64,000 nucleotides of DNA from Chlorokybus atmophyticus (GCA_009103225.1 RHPI01000260.1:274902-338901), one strand, 5' to 3'. Counted from the first letter of the stretch, positions 39,085-50,928 are shown. Notes: generated by a model from the letters alone, not told the origin. Translations and numbers: made by a program.

Positions 39085-40920
39085 GTGGTTTGTGAATCAC
39101 TCGACAAGAGGCTTGAGACAGTTTGATGCGACATGCAGATGCACCGGGTGGAGACGTTGTGGGCTGTGCTGCGCCAATCAGTCAAGCAGGTACCCTCACA
39201 CTTGCAAAACCCAAATACTTGAACACTACGGGTATTTTTCACTCAATGTCTCACTTTACCCATCGCTATATTGAGCCCACGATCATACTCAGGGTGCCCA
39301 CTCCCCAAACCGCCGCATGGCCACGACGCGCGCCCACGCAGCCCGCAGCAGCAGCACCAGCGCCGCCTTCTCTTGTGTTGCGAGCAGCTTCACTGTGCTC
39401 AAACAAAACTACCACTTCAGACAGGTACAACCTTTTCTCACTGCCTTTGCGTGGTTTAGCAAAGCATTGATAACATACACACTTACAACTGTGTTGCAGC
39501 GGGCACTCACGCTGGAGGAGGCTACCATCAAGGATGCCCATGGCATGCATGGCCACATCATCGTGCTCGGAAGTGAAGACACCAATTTGTGCCATCTGGT
39601 TGCGCCGCTACGGCGCGCATCGCATGCTGTTGTGAGGCCGATTGTTGTGGTCTATGAGAGAAGAAGGCCACTTTTGCCCCAACAGCAACAACACTGGGAC
39701 GCTGTCGGCATGTTTGTGGACGTGTTTGTGCTTGAGGTGGCTACCACCAGCGAGGTGGTGGAGCTGCAGAGACTCAACGTGCAACACGCGTACCGCGTGG
39801 TATTGCTGTCGAGTCAGTCAACCCACAACAACAACAGCAACAAGCAGCAAAGTGCAGAGAGGCCTTACCAAGAGAGGTTGGCAGATGCGCAGACGCTGTT
39901 CTTGCAGCATCAGTTGCGCGCACTCGGATGCGGGCCGGAGCGCATTGTGTGCGAGCTGGCAAGTGAGGCATCCCTCGCATTCTTCTCCTCTGAGAAGCAA
40001 CAACAGCGTCATCAACAACAACAGCAGCTGTGCGATGAGTACTACCAAGCTCCCGCGTTTGCGGCCGGCCACGCCTGTCGGACCGGCCCACTCGCGGACT
40101 CCCTCACCTGCCAGGCCTTTTACAACAAGGACATCATCCCCATAGTGCAGTCGATGTTGGGTGGTGGTGCGGTAGCGTCCGGGAAGAAGGAATTGGAACA
40201 GCGTGACTGCGGTGTGGCTTCGGTTGTGCAGATTGTGGTGGACCCGCGCTTTGCCGGCGTCGCGTACGCACACTACTTCTGCCATCTGCTCTATGAACGC
40301 GGGATGGTGCGCTTGTGCTCTTGTGCTTGCAAATCCATGGCATGTGTGCGTGTATTGATGTGATACTGAGTGCTGCTGGCAGGTTTGTTTGGGGCTGTAT
40401 CGCACCTCACTGATGGGCGGAAACCGACAGTCATATGTAAGTGCCACGCGTGTAATGTATTGCAGCTGACCTTACCTTCACCACACACTCCTCACGCGTA
40501 GGTTTACACCAACCCTGGCCCAGAAACAGTTATAGACGCAAGAGACCGGTACGTGGTCGCTCGTATAACTAACCGATTGTATCACTACATTTTGGACTTT
40601 GCATCCATACAACACCCGCTGACGCGTTTGCAGACTGCTGATAATCAACCAACCGTTCTTGTTGCAGAGCATTCGTGTTGAGTTCAAGCATTCCAAGTGA
40701 CGCCCCGCAGAGTCCAGCTCCAGCTGTTTCTTCCACTGTTTCTTCCACTCCCACCGCGCAGGGGGCCAAGGCCCCTGAAGTGCAGGCTATGCATGCTGAG
40801 AGCGTCATCAATAGCATTGATGTCGTCCACATGATGCGCACGATGCAATCTTCCATAGTGCGCCTTTCTAGCGAAGTCACAGGGTTGAGACATGACGTTG
40901 AAAGGCTACAGCGACCTTGA
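34130..40920 (+). CDS. BK/Slo-type RCK-domain potassium channel, about 27 exons
   Basis: Tetrameric K+ channel with cytosolic RCK gating ring, about 1,400 aa. A long low-complexity N-terminus (Asn/Gln/His runs) precedes the membrane part: S1 DLFSAAVAVTSVVVYFM, S2 VVFAFFFVAEYAVRLYIS, S3 FSSLLDLSTILPLLVYVLG, S4 LLVLRLFRILRLHRLLRH with regular Arg/His, S5 QASLVAFTAASTVVCAAG. The pore exon carries TIMTVGYGDYTPK, the K+ selectivity filter, then S6 KVVIMLALVFTFFIIPYET. RCK1 starts at HHVIVCGGF. RCK2 starts at HGHIIVLGSEDTN and includes LQRLNVQHAYRVVLLSS. The last exons encode LGLYRTSLMGGN and VYTNPGPETVIDARDR. I see no Asp-rich calcium bowl. One intron (about 35401) seems to use a GC donor. The last exon has two usable acceptors, treated below. 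Confidence 0.88.
39026..39083. repeat. (GTT)n microsatellite in a channel intron
   Basis: About 58 bp of TTG/GTT repeats with few interruptions, in the intron after the exon ending at 39000. GTT/AAC runs also occur in other introns of this gene (near 35100, 35445, 35575). Confidence 0.8.
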
Positions 40921-41116
40921 TGCTGTTGTGGCGTTGGTGTACTCATCTTCTTGTATAGAATCCTGTAACTGGCTGCAAACCTGAGCGACATGCACACGCT
41001 ATGCACATGCATACAACCCTCTGGTTGGTCACTTCTCTTGAGTCACAGTGTGCACACTATCACAAGCACGGAGCCCCGTGTAGTCAAGAATGCAACTTCA
41101 AGTAAAAGGCAATGGG
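40921..41116. other. Convergent 3' spacer, channel gene versus FGGY copy A
   Basis: 196 bp between two stop codons on opposite strands. A TGTAA string at about 40965 on the plus strand could serve as an algal-type polyadenylation signal for the channel gene. Confidence 0.35.
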
Positions 41117-43772
41117 TTATCTGTCTCGCATGACATCGACAAGTTGCATAAATACATGGTACTTGGCATCCCAGGCTTGGCGAACTTCTGGGTCATCATC
41201 AGGCTCTATCACTCCGCCGCCCCCTGCCGACATGGCATCCATGGCAGCGCGGAGGTTGCTTTCAATGTTGTCACCATTGGCGGCCGCAGCGCCAAGGATG
41301 GCAGCGCCCACAGCGACGGCATCATCGGTGCGCGGAAGCCGCACGGGACACCCGCATGCATCCGCGAGGGCTCGAACAAAGAGCTTGTTGCTCACCAGCC
41401 CGCCGCATATGCACAACGTGTACGCAGTGATGTCCACACTCTCCCTCTCGCCCTTCCCTGCCACGGCCCTCGCTACCGTCTCCAGTATTGCCCGTATAGA
41501 CAATGCCAACGCATGCACATGCGCAGCATACAACCTGTATGTGCGCAAACGACAGTCAGTTGAGTGTCTGAAGCTTGTTCTGCTCCAAGGGAAGCATAAC
41601 GAGACCAATGTCACCTGGCAAGGTTGTCAACGGAGTCCGGGTTAGATTCGAGCTCCAGCCCGATAATGGTTCCCCGCATCGCGGGACCAAAGAGCCGTGA
41701 GCCGTGGTGATAGGGGACCACGGTGAGACCCCAGCCTTGCCGGCGCGGGTCGTCCCCTATCACATCATCCACAAGATACCTGCCAACAATTGCGATGCAT
41801 GTCATGAGGTTGATATAGGTTGGTAGCAAAAAGTTTGACACTCTTACCTATGCACATCCTTGCCAGCGCGGCCGGCACGGTCGATGAGCTCTCTGCTGGC
41901 AGGATGGGACTTCAACACGTAGTCCAGCAGCACGCCTGTGGCTGAGTCCCCACCCTCTAGAAGCCACAGCCCAGGAGCCATGGACTGAGCAGCAAGAGAA
42001 ATGCGTTGACAAGAGTGTTTCTGTACGCTTTCCATTACAGCATACATTCAATGTACTTATAACACAAACCCTGGTGAGGGTGTAAGCACACCCCATCTTG
42101 TAGAAGCACACCCACCTTGTAAAAGGGTCCCCACACACCCGGCGCAAAGACCTTTTCCCTGGTTGACACCATGACGCACGTGGAGCTCCCAGCGATTACC
42201 GCGACCCTTTTCTCCAGGTCAACTGCCTCCTCCCCGTCGCCCCCTCCGAGCACGCCCACACCGCCGCAGTGTGCATCAATCATGCCCGCGGACACTGCCA
42301 CGGACGAGGGGGAGGCCTCGAGCCCCATAGCCGCGCGGGCCTCCGCGGACAGCACCCCCGCGTGACGCCCGGGCTCAAGCACACTGCTCGCGGGAGGCAA
42401 CACACCTGACCTTCCCAGCAGGTCCTCAAGACCAATCCCCTGTACATAGCTGGAGTTTGGGTATGTGGACATATGGCTGTAAATGCTGCACAGCAAGCAT
42501 GTGCAGCCATACCCAAAGCTGGAAAAGCTTTGAAGTAATGGTTGTACACATGCATACAAAGGTATGTGTGTCTCAACATGCGGACCTACGAATGACGAGG
42601 TATGGAACTATAATGAGCACGGTCATAGCTGCTTACCAACTGTCCCTAACATACATCAGCAAGCCCTACCTTCCAGACCTCTTCGGGCCATTGCATCGCA
42701 TGTGCGTCGTACATCCATTTGCACGCTAAGCAGCATGAGCTGCGTGTCGACTGCTCGCCTGCCCCAACCGCCTGCACGCAGTCACCAATGCATAAGCGTA
42801 CAATGCCAGTATTTACATGACGAGGGCTGAAGCTCACACACACCTTGTAGACGAGGAAGTCTGCGAGGTCCATGAGTTGGCCGTCATGCTGCAGAAGGCC
42901 GTTCTCTGACAGCCACCAAATCTTGGGCACTTCATTCTCAGGGTGGACTTCACCTCCTATGTGTCTTAGCGGCTCTGAACCTGCAGCCACATGCAACGTG
43001 AATTCATGACAAAAGCAAACGAGGCATACACATAATCTAACAGAAACACCTACCGGACAGCATGTCATTGATTCGCCGTGCCTGACTCTCTGCCCGATGG
43101 CAGAACCACAACACCACGTTGCGCTCCGCGTCACGTGACAGCGATACTGTCGCCGGTGCACCCGAGCTGGATTAAAGCAGTATAGTTATGAGTATAGGAG
43201 CTGGAGCTATGTCTCAACCCAACTCAAGGCAAACTAGCCAGTCTCCATGCAGTGCAGTATGCCTCATGCAGTCAGCACGAACAATCACCTTTGCACAGAC
43301 CGTCTGCATATGCACTTAAGCTCTTACTCTCTCGTGTACATACCTATCAAGTTGGACAAGGCTGCAGGTGGCGCAGAAGCCAATGCCGCGTACGCGTGCG
43401 GCAGCGCGGTCGGCCCCAGCATCAGCAATGGCGCGTCGCGTTGCTGCGCAGGCCGCCCCCCAAATGTCCTCCCCGCTCTGTTCATAGCACTCGTTGCCGC
43501 CGCACCTCTCATTCCACGTGCGGATCGGCACGCTGCACGCTGACTGCACAGCACCTGTGTTGGGTGCAATGCAGAGTCGCATGACTAGAGAGTCGCATTG
43601 CCTGTGAAAGTGTTAAGACTTTACATTTAGCGGGTGAGGCAAACAGTAGGACACACATACCATTTGCATTCACGACAACAGCGCGGACGGAGCCCGTGCC
43701 ACAGTCCACGCCAATGAAAAGTGGCGCAGACTCACTGCTCGTGCCAGCGGCGTCGCTTGCCTGTGCCTCCAT
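41117..43772 (-). CDS. FGGY: FGGY-family carbohydrate kinase, copy A
   Basis: ATP-dependent sugar or polyol kinase of the FGGY/YDR109C group (ribulokinase-like). Nine exons: 43661-43772, 43344-43554, 43054-43166, 42844-42980, 42670-42771, 42116-42439, 41848-41984, 41615-41779 and 41117-41534. They sum to 572 aa and keep phase. Motifs: [13 protein letters not shown] (phosphate-1 loop), [30 protein letters not shown] with the probable catalytic Asp, GSSTCVM, and [21 protein letters not shown], the C-terminal FGGY signature. In this copy FCATCSLV replaces the usual FDATCSLV, and WFCHRA replaces WxDHRA. The start is the ATG before MEAQASDAAG. The whole gene lies in a tandem duplication with copy B. 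Confidence 0.93.
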
Positions 43773-45001
43773 TGCTGTTGCTTGCAACTGGTCTCTGTAA
43801 CAACGTGTGTATGTCAATTGTAGGAGCTTCGTGTAACGGTATGCTGCCATGATAAGCATCCCAGCTGCTGCTCGCTGCGCATCAACTGTTCACACATGTG
43901 CATGCTCAAGCAGGCCAAATGCCGTGCCAGGAGCGTTCGTGACAGCAGCCAGTTAAGCAAAAATGGCAAACAGCTGCATTAAGCTGTCAGTACGTGTCAA
44001 GTACTGCACGAAAGCCTAGTTTCACAGCAAGGCACTACACTGCAAGGCAGGAGGCAGTTGTAGGCAGGGTATTCTTATACTTTAACAGTTGCATGACATC
44101 AACAACCAAGACAGCAACCTTCTTGCAACCACATCTTGTCGTACACAACGCTACAAGCAACACAAGTGCAAGCGTTCCAGCATGGTAGTTGCAACAAGCA
44201 ACCCAACACACAAACCAGCCTCTTACCGTGTCTGACGGAGGCTCGCCAGTCATGCGTCCACTCGCATTCAGAACATGTGCAACCAGCTCGCCAGTCTTGC
44301 AGAAATAGCCCAGCTACCCCGCCGCCCACCTCACCACCGCCGCCGGCTGCGGCCACCCAACCTCCGGCGTTGCTCAATGCAGTTCAGATCAGTTCACAAT
44401 CCAGACCGTATCTAGTTGTCAACGAAAGACCTTCCGTTACGTCATTGGCTCTGAAGAGCGAGATACGGCTTGCAATTACGTGTTACAAATAGTAGCTATG
44501 CTGTGAAACGCAGCTACGCGATAATTATGTGCTATGGTTGTTACAATGCTGAGCAAGCATGACTATACAACATGTTCACACACAACAACGCACACACATC
44601 GCAGAACGCAAGTATAATGGCACATTGTAAGCGTTGGACTCAACTACAACGATTTTGTCATTGGTGGTAGGTTAACTGCACATAACTTGGATACAAGCAC
44701 ACCGTAAATGCCACACCATTTATGAACCATGGGTTGTGTGCATGTCACTTACACTTACGTGACCTACCCTGGTTTTATTGCTTCATCATGTAACAGATTT
44801 CAGCTATCACACGCTATGTGACGGCTTAAGCTTTGAACATGTCATGATAAGCATGATATTGCTACGTGCATATTGTTAACAAGCAACACTACAACATGTA
44901 TATAGCCATGTGCGCACAGGTTTGCTTGCCCTGCCGCCTTAAACTTGCTTCCCCCACCCTCCCCTGCCTTGCTGCTCCTCACACCGCCTGTCACAGGCCA
45001 C

Positions 45002-45035
45002 TCGACCATAAAAGACTTGGTGCTTTTATGGTCGA
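45002..45035. repeat. 13-bp inverted repeat with 8-nt loop
   Basis: Arms 45002-45014 and 45023-45035 are exact reverse complements (ACCATAAAAG core). It lies between the duplicate FGGY copies with no gene near. It may be a rho-less hairpin by chance or part of a small element. Confidence 0.7.
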
Positions 45036-45275
45036 TTTGTGATTCAGTGTACCTTCCCGTTACACCCCTCTGCTCACCTTAAGCACATAGCTAGCACACG
45101 TAAGCTTGGTTTCAGCCAGTTTAATTTAATGCTCTTGCCCGTCTAACCGTTTGCCTGGCGGCTTGCTTGCATGCTCTGCTGATGTTTGAAAAGCCTATGT
45201 GTGTGGTATGAGATATGCAAATAATCAAATGATGGTGGTGGATGGAAATGGTGGCGAAGAAGGTGTGAGAGTGGA

Positions 45276-45720
45276 GTGACGCTCTGCAGAGTCCAGCTCT
45301 AGTTATCTCTTCTATACTGAACATGGTGGAGACCCTTAAGCGAAGGTTATGCGTGCTGAGAGCGTCAGCAACAATATAAATGTCGTCCACTTGATGCGCA
45401 ATAACACGTACAATACTGCTCCTTTTTTGCGTAGTTGTAGGGTTGAGACATGAGTTGACTCATGCACCATAGCAAGGTACATATTGTTATTGTGGCATTG
45501 ATGTACTCATATTCTTGTACAAGCCTGCAAGTAGCTGCACACCTGGTTGTGAGAGACATGCATACACTGTGCACATGCATAGTAGTGCTGCGGGTGTTTT
45601 ATTGTGCGCTTGGCATAGATTGTTGTCATGGACTCTTATACCCTATGAATACAAGCCACTAACTGGTCACTAGAGGCATAGCGTGCATAGCACAATGGCA
45701 AGGAGCCCCGTGCATTTTAT
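45276..45720 (+). pseudogene. Decayed copy of the last potassium-channel exon
   Basis: The sequence follows 40697-41080 (GTGACGC..GCAGAGTCCAGCTC, GCGTGCTGAGAGCGTCA, ATGTCGTCCAC, GGGTTGAGACATGA, TGTACTCAT). It has an internal deletion, frameshifts and stops, so the coiled coil encoded in the real exon is lost. It marks the left edge of the second duplicate unit. Confidence 0.7.
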
Positions 45721-45769
45721 CTCTCTCGGTTATCCTTTACATAGAAACATACAATACATATACAGCGCG

Positions 45770-48420
45770 TTACTGGTCTCGCATGATGTCAACAAGCCGC
45801 ATGAATAGGCGATACTTAGCGTCCCAGGCTTCGCGTACTTCTGGGTCAGTATTGGGCTCTATGACACCGCCGCCCTGCGCAGACATGGCATGCATGGCAG
45901 CAAGGAGGTTGCTGTCATTGTCATGCCCCTCGGCGGCAGCGGCGGCGCCGAGAATGGCAGCCCCCACGGCCACGCCATCATCGGTGCTCGGAAGCCGCAC
46001 GGGGCACCCGCAAGCATCCGCAAGGGCTCGAACGAAGAGTTTGTTCTTCACCAGCCCGCCGCAAATACACAGCGTGTACGCGGTGATGTCCGCAAGCTCG
46101 TTCTCGCCCTTCCTTGCCTCAGTCCTCGCTACCGTCTCGATAATCGCCCTAATGGACAACGCCAACGCATGCACATGCGCAGCATACAACCTGCACATGT
46201 GCAAATGACAGTGAGTTGACAGTAAGAGTGCGAGAACATGTTCTGCTTCCTGTAAGCATGAAGTTCAAGACCAGTTGTCACCTGGCAAGGTTGTCAACGG
46301 AGTCCGGGGTGGGTTCAAGCTCCAAACCGATTACGGCACCTCGCATCTTGGTGCCAAAGAGCCGCGAGCCGTGGTGATACGGGACCACGGTGAGGCCCCA
46401 GCCTTGCCGGCGCGGGTCGTCCCCAATCACATCATCCACAAGGTATCTGCCCAAGCAGTGCGTATCATAACGTGTCTGAATACTGTGTACAGGATCCCAC
46501 GCTCTTACTTCTGCACGTCCTTGCCGGCATGGCCGGCGCGGTTGCTGAGCTCCTTGTTGGCAGGGTGTGACTTCAACACGTAGTCCAGCAGCAGGCCGGT
46601 GGCTGATTCCCCACCCTCTAGAACCCATAATCCAGGAACCATGGACTGTGCAACCGCAACAAGGACAACATGAGAAAAGCACGCCATGTACAAGTGCACA
46701 ACGTAATCTCTATGTCTCTTGACGAACGAACTGCTGGTGAGGGCGTAACGCACACCCACCCACCTTGAAGCAGGGTCCCCACACTCCCGGTGCAAAGACC
46801 TCCTCCCTGGTTGATAGCATGACGCACGTGGAGCTCCCTGCAGTCACCGCAACCCGTTTTTCCATGGCCACTACCTCCTGGCCTCCTCCCCCTCCTAGCA
46901 CACCCACGCCGCCGCAGTGCGCGTCCACCATGCCCGCCAATACAGCGACGGACGACGGCGAGGCCTCGAGCCCCATGGCCGCACGGGCCTCTGCGGACAG
47001 CACCCCCGCTCGCTGCCCGGGCTCTAACACCCTGCTCGCGGGAGGCAACAATTCAGGCCTCCCCAACAGGTCCTCGAGACCCATCGCCTGTGCATAACGG
47101 AAAGTGTGGCCAGTATGTGGCTGCAGAATGCTGGCAGCATTTGGTGGCACAGCAAGAATTGTTGTTTTGGGTGATTGGACGTACACGAACTGCACGATGT
47201 CGCCATGCGGACCTACCTAGGAATGCATTCACGAGCATGTCCACCTAGCTGCCTACCAGATGTGTAATACCATACCGTATTACTATATGACGTAGTACGC
47301 CCAATGCTTACCTTCCAGAGCTCCTCGGGCCATCTCATTGCATGCGCATCATACAACCATTTGGCTGCCAAGCAGCATGTGCTGCGTGTCGATTGCTCGC
47401 CTGCCCCAACAGCCTGCAGACGATTACCAATGCAAGGTAAGGCTGCAAAGAAGAGTGTTTACAAGAACAAATGAAGGTTACACACACTTTGTATACTAGA
47501 AAGTCTGCAAGGTCCATAAGCTGGCCTTCGCGCTGCAGGAGGCCGTTCTCTGCCAGCCACCAGATCTTAGGCACTTCATTCTCGGGATGAACTTCGCCTC
47601 CTATGTGCCTCAATGTATGTGAACCTGCAGGCACATGCACCACGTGAAACAAGCACAGCAGCAAGCAGGCATACACGGCCAGCAACCAAGTCATACCCAT
47701 ACTTACATACGTACCAGCCAGCAATTCGTTGATTCGCCGTGCCTGACTCTCAGCCCGGTGGCAATACCACAACACCACGTTGCGCTCTGTCTCGTGAGAC
47801 AGCGAGACCGTTACCGGCGCACCCGAGCTGGATCAAAGCAGTGTTCGTTTATGCAGCAAAAGTCAATGCTGGAAGTATGTCTCAACACAACTTGAAAACA
47901 CAGTCACCAGTCTCCGTACATTGCAGTTTGCCTCATACACGGACAACCATGTACACGCAGGCTATCTTGAATTACAGTTGAACTCGCTCGTGTGTACCTG
48001 TCAAGTTGGACGAGGCTGCTAGTGGCGTCGAACCCGATTCCTCGGACGCGTGCGGCGGCACGATCAGCCCCGGCATCAGCGATGGCGCGTCGCGTTGCCG
48101 CGCAGGCCGCCGCCCAGATGTCTTCCGAGCTCTGCTCGCAGCACTCGATGCTGCCGCACTTGTGGTTCCACATGCGTGTCGGCATGCTGCAGGCCGACTG
48201 CACAGCACCTGTGTTACGTGCAGAGCAGATTTATGTAACCAGAGAGTGTCGCATTGCACGTGTGCATGTGCTGGGAGCGGGTTAGGCGAAAGATGGACAC
48301 GCGCGTACCATTTGCATCTACTACAAGCGCGCGGACAGAGCCCGTGCCGCAGTCCACGCCGATGTACAGCGGCGCAGACTCGCTGCTTGTGCCAGTGGTG
48401 TCGCTTGCATGGGCTTCCAT
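45770..48420 (-). CDS. FGGY: FGGY-family carbohydrate kinase, copy B
   Basis: Paralogue of copy A with the same nine-exon layout. It encodes [76 protein letters not shown] and [21 protein letters not shown]. The protein is closely similar to copy A throughout, and its frame is intact. It keeps the usual Asp in GFDAT but also has Cys in WYCHRA. Introns and spacers have diverged much more than exons, which suggests both copies are under selection. The start is the ATG before [10 protein letters not shown], the equivalent of copy A. Confidence 0.92.
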
Positions 48421-48970
48421 TGCTGTTTCTTGCAACTGCTTTTTCCTGTGACCACCAGAATGTGGTACAAGATTCATGTCACCCATGCCATGATGAGCAT
48501 CCTAGCTGCTTACTGCTACTTGAGCAGTTCGTCTTGCTTCAAGCATTCTGTTGCGCCGCAATGTAATGGCAGCAGCTAGTTTATCATTTATGGTACACAG
48601 CTACCTCAGCTAACGGTGCCTACCAAGAACCGGATACGAGAGCCTAGCTGCAGAGCATGGCACTACACGACGAGACAGCAGACAGTTGGGGCATTGTGTT
48701 CTTACACTTGGACAGCTGCTATGCGAATGTCATGCGCAGTAACCAGCCAACCTCTTGATATGCATGCGTGGTACACAACGCAACAAGCAGAAACAGCAAC
48801 AGTCCAAGCGTTCAGCACAGTACTGTACTCGCAAAACGTAGAGACGCAGACCAGTCTCTCACCGTGTCTTAACGAAGCTCTTACCGTGTCACCGGTTGAC
48901 CTTGTAAGTCTGGGGCACATGCAACCAAACTTTGTCTCAAAGCAGCTAGCCCAGAAACCCCGCCGCCCAC

Positions 48971-49005
<35 letters not shown>

Positions 49006-49177
49006 AGCGTCTTCAGCAGTGCAGCACACTGCGCTGAGGGCAGTGCCAATGCCAAAGCTCAGTGCTACTGAGTCAGTACAACTCAGATCAGCTCAAAATC
49101 CAGAACGTAGGTCGTCGTCACGTATATAGGCCTTAGGTTACGTCATTGGCTCGTGAGAGAGAGAGATACGGCTTGTG
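48421..49177. promoter_or_regulatory. Divergent promoter region between FGGY copy B and NAA50
   Basis: About 757 bp. It contains a (GCC)n run at 48975-49005 and, near 49140, ACGTCATTGGCT, in which ATTGG is a CCAAT box on the minus strand. The same arrangement without a gene behind it occurs in copy A's upstream region near 44440. Confidence 0.5.
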
Positions 49178-50376
49178 ATGACGGCTTCGTCACGCTTGTG
49201 TTGCCCCATGCTGGGCGGCGGTGGTGGCGGCGGCGGAGCAGGAGGAGGAGGGGGTGGTGGAGGTGGAGAAGATAACGCGCACGTATCGTTTGAGTCGCTT
49301 ACGGTGGCGACCGTTTCGGATCTGAAGCGCCTCAACACCGCCATCTTCCCTGTGAACTACCAGGCGCGGTTTTTCTCTGAAGCGCTGGCCGCTGGAGATT
49401 TCTCTCAACTAGGTTTGGAAATGAGTTTGAATGACTGGAGTGGATTGGTACATGCAGCTTTGCCTTGTTGCGTCATCTGCGCTCTTGCACGCATACTGCT
49501 GTTTCAACAGGCAATGCAGCACATAAAGGCCGCAGCTTTGCTGGTTTCCTTGGTTGAGGTTGTCGAGGAAATGAGTGCGAGATTGCACAGTGTCGTTACA
49601 CTGTGACTCTACTGCGAGCTTTGCATGTGCTGATGCAATGCAAGCACTGAATTGTGTGCATAGCATTAAGCATGTATCCGGCACGTCTAGTGCAAAGTTA
49701 CTGCTAAAGCTTATTTAATTGCTGTTGGTACAGTACAGAGTTGGAACTAGAGGGGATTGCATAATGTCTTGACACTGTAACTTCACTGCAAATTCCTCCC
49801 ATGTGTTGATGCATGCAATGCAAGGACTGAATTCGGTACAGCAATGTGCATGCATCCGGCGTTTCCAGTGCACAGCTACTACTGCCCAAGCTTCATTGAG
49901 TTGCTGGTGGTAGTACAGACTTGCATAAGACAACAATGGCAACTTTGCGTTGTGTGCAGCCTTTGTTGAGCATCCATTGGGGCGGGAGTGCACCGGCGCT
50001 ATTGCGTGCCGACTGGAACGCAGAAAGGACAGCGACAAAGCCCGTCTCTACATCATGACGCTGGGGGTTTATGCAGAGTACCGTGGCCAACGCATTGGTA
50101 ACCACGCAACCATTGTGGTTTGTGGATTTACTTCACAAGCTGTGTGTCTCATATTCTGTTTTCGCAGGCACAAGGCTGCTGTCCAACTGCCTGGAGCTGT
50201 GCAAAGAGGACCCCAACATAGAGGATGCATACCTGCACGTTCAGACCAATAACGAGGAGGCTATCACCTTTTACAAGAAGTTTGGGTTCGCCATCGCTGA
50301 TTTGATACGCAACTACTACAAGCGTATAGAGCCGCCTGATTGTTATGTGTTAAGCAAATCGCTTGTGCAACACTAA
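49178..50376 (+). CDS. NAA50: N-alpha-acetyltransferase NAA50 (NatE catalytic subunit)
   Basis: Acetylates protein N-termini starting with Met and works with NAA10/NAA15 on the ribosome. Three exons (49178-49412, 49960-50097, 50168-50376) keep phase, 193 aa. GNAT-fold motifs: SDLKRLNTAIFPVNYQARFF, then GAIACRLE, then RLYIMTLGVYAEYRGQRIGTRLL, the acetyl-CoA loop (Q/RxxGxG/A type), then DAYLHVQTNNEEAITFYKKFGF and NYYKRIEPPDCYVLSKSL. An N-terminal poly-Gly run of about 18 residues (49195-49262 region) is an addition over the usual 169 aa. Intron 1 contains a diverged direct repeat. The 5' edge of this gene is the right boundary of the tandem duplication. Confidence 0.95.
49600..49925. repeat. 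Diverged direct repeat within NAA50 intron 1
   Basis: Two units of about 150 bp (roughly 49600-49745 and 49770-49925) share TGTTGATGC-like, AATGCAAG.ACTGAATT, CATGTATCCGGC / CATGCATCCGGC, CCAGTGCA and AAGCTT..TT.AATTGCTG / GAGTTGCTGGT blocks in the same order. Function unknown. Confidence 0.6.
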
Positions 50377-50928
50377 GTTCTGACGCACTGGAGATGGTCT
50401 CATGCCACACATTAATGCATGCCATCTGAGTGTCAGCAGCAACTCGCAATCTTCAAACAAAAGCTGGCTGGCCATTACGGCGCGCCAGTGCCTGCATTGC
50501 AGCAATGTGAGTGTCCATGCTCGTCAACTCTCGACAGCTGCACTGCTGCGTCAACTTCTCCAGCGTCGCAGTCACTGCCAATGCAACACATCCAACTGCT
50601 GCTGACGGACAATGTGCACATTTCTAGAGTTGCCTTTGACAATCACACTTGTCCGAGCCAGCAGATTTGGCCGCTTGGCCCTGTTTTACGACAGCTGTGT
50701 ACAAGTACTGTCTAATAAGAGGCCAATTGAGCTTTGTGAAGTAAGGCTGCTACAGATTGCAACCTTGACATACCCAGCTTTACAATATATAATGAATGTG
50801 AGAGTTGAACCGTTCCCAAATGTATCGCGTGCTGCAGAGCGTAGTTGATGGACAACGCTGCAGCGATTGCAAAACTAGAATCGCCGTATACACCAAAAGA
50901 CTACCAAATAATCCAGCACAACCGATCC
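50377..50928. other. Convergent spacer between NAA50 and ATP synthase delta
   Basis: About 550 bp between opposing 3' ends. No exon or RNA gene recognised. Confidence 0.4.

Larger units (their letters stand above)
43773..45769. other. Spacer between FGGY copies, with decayed duplicate edges
   Basis: From about 43990 to 44470 it matches 48620-49190 upstream of copy B, including the promoter edge of NAA50 (ACGTCATTGGCT). From about 45270 to 45720 it matches the last channel exon at 40690-41080, now disrupted. Between them (44500-45250) is AT-richer unique DNA with a 13-bp hairpin at 45002-45035. Confidence 0.7.
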
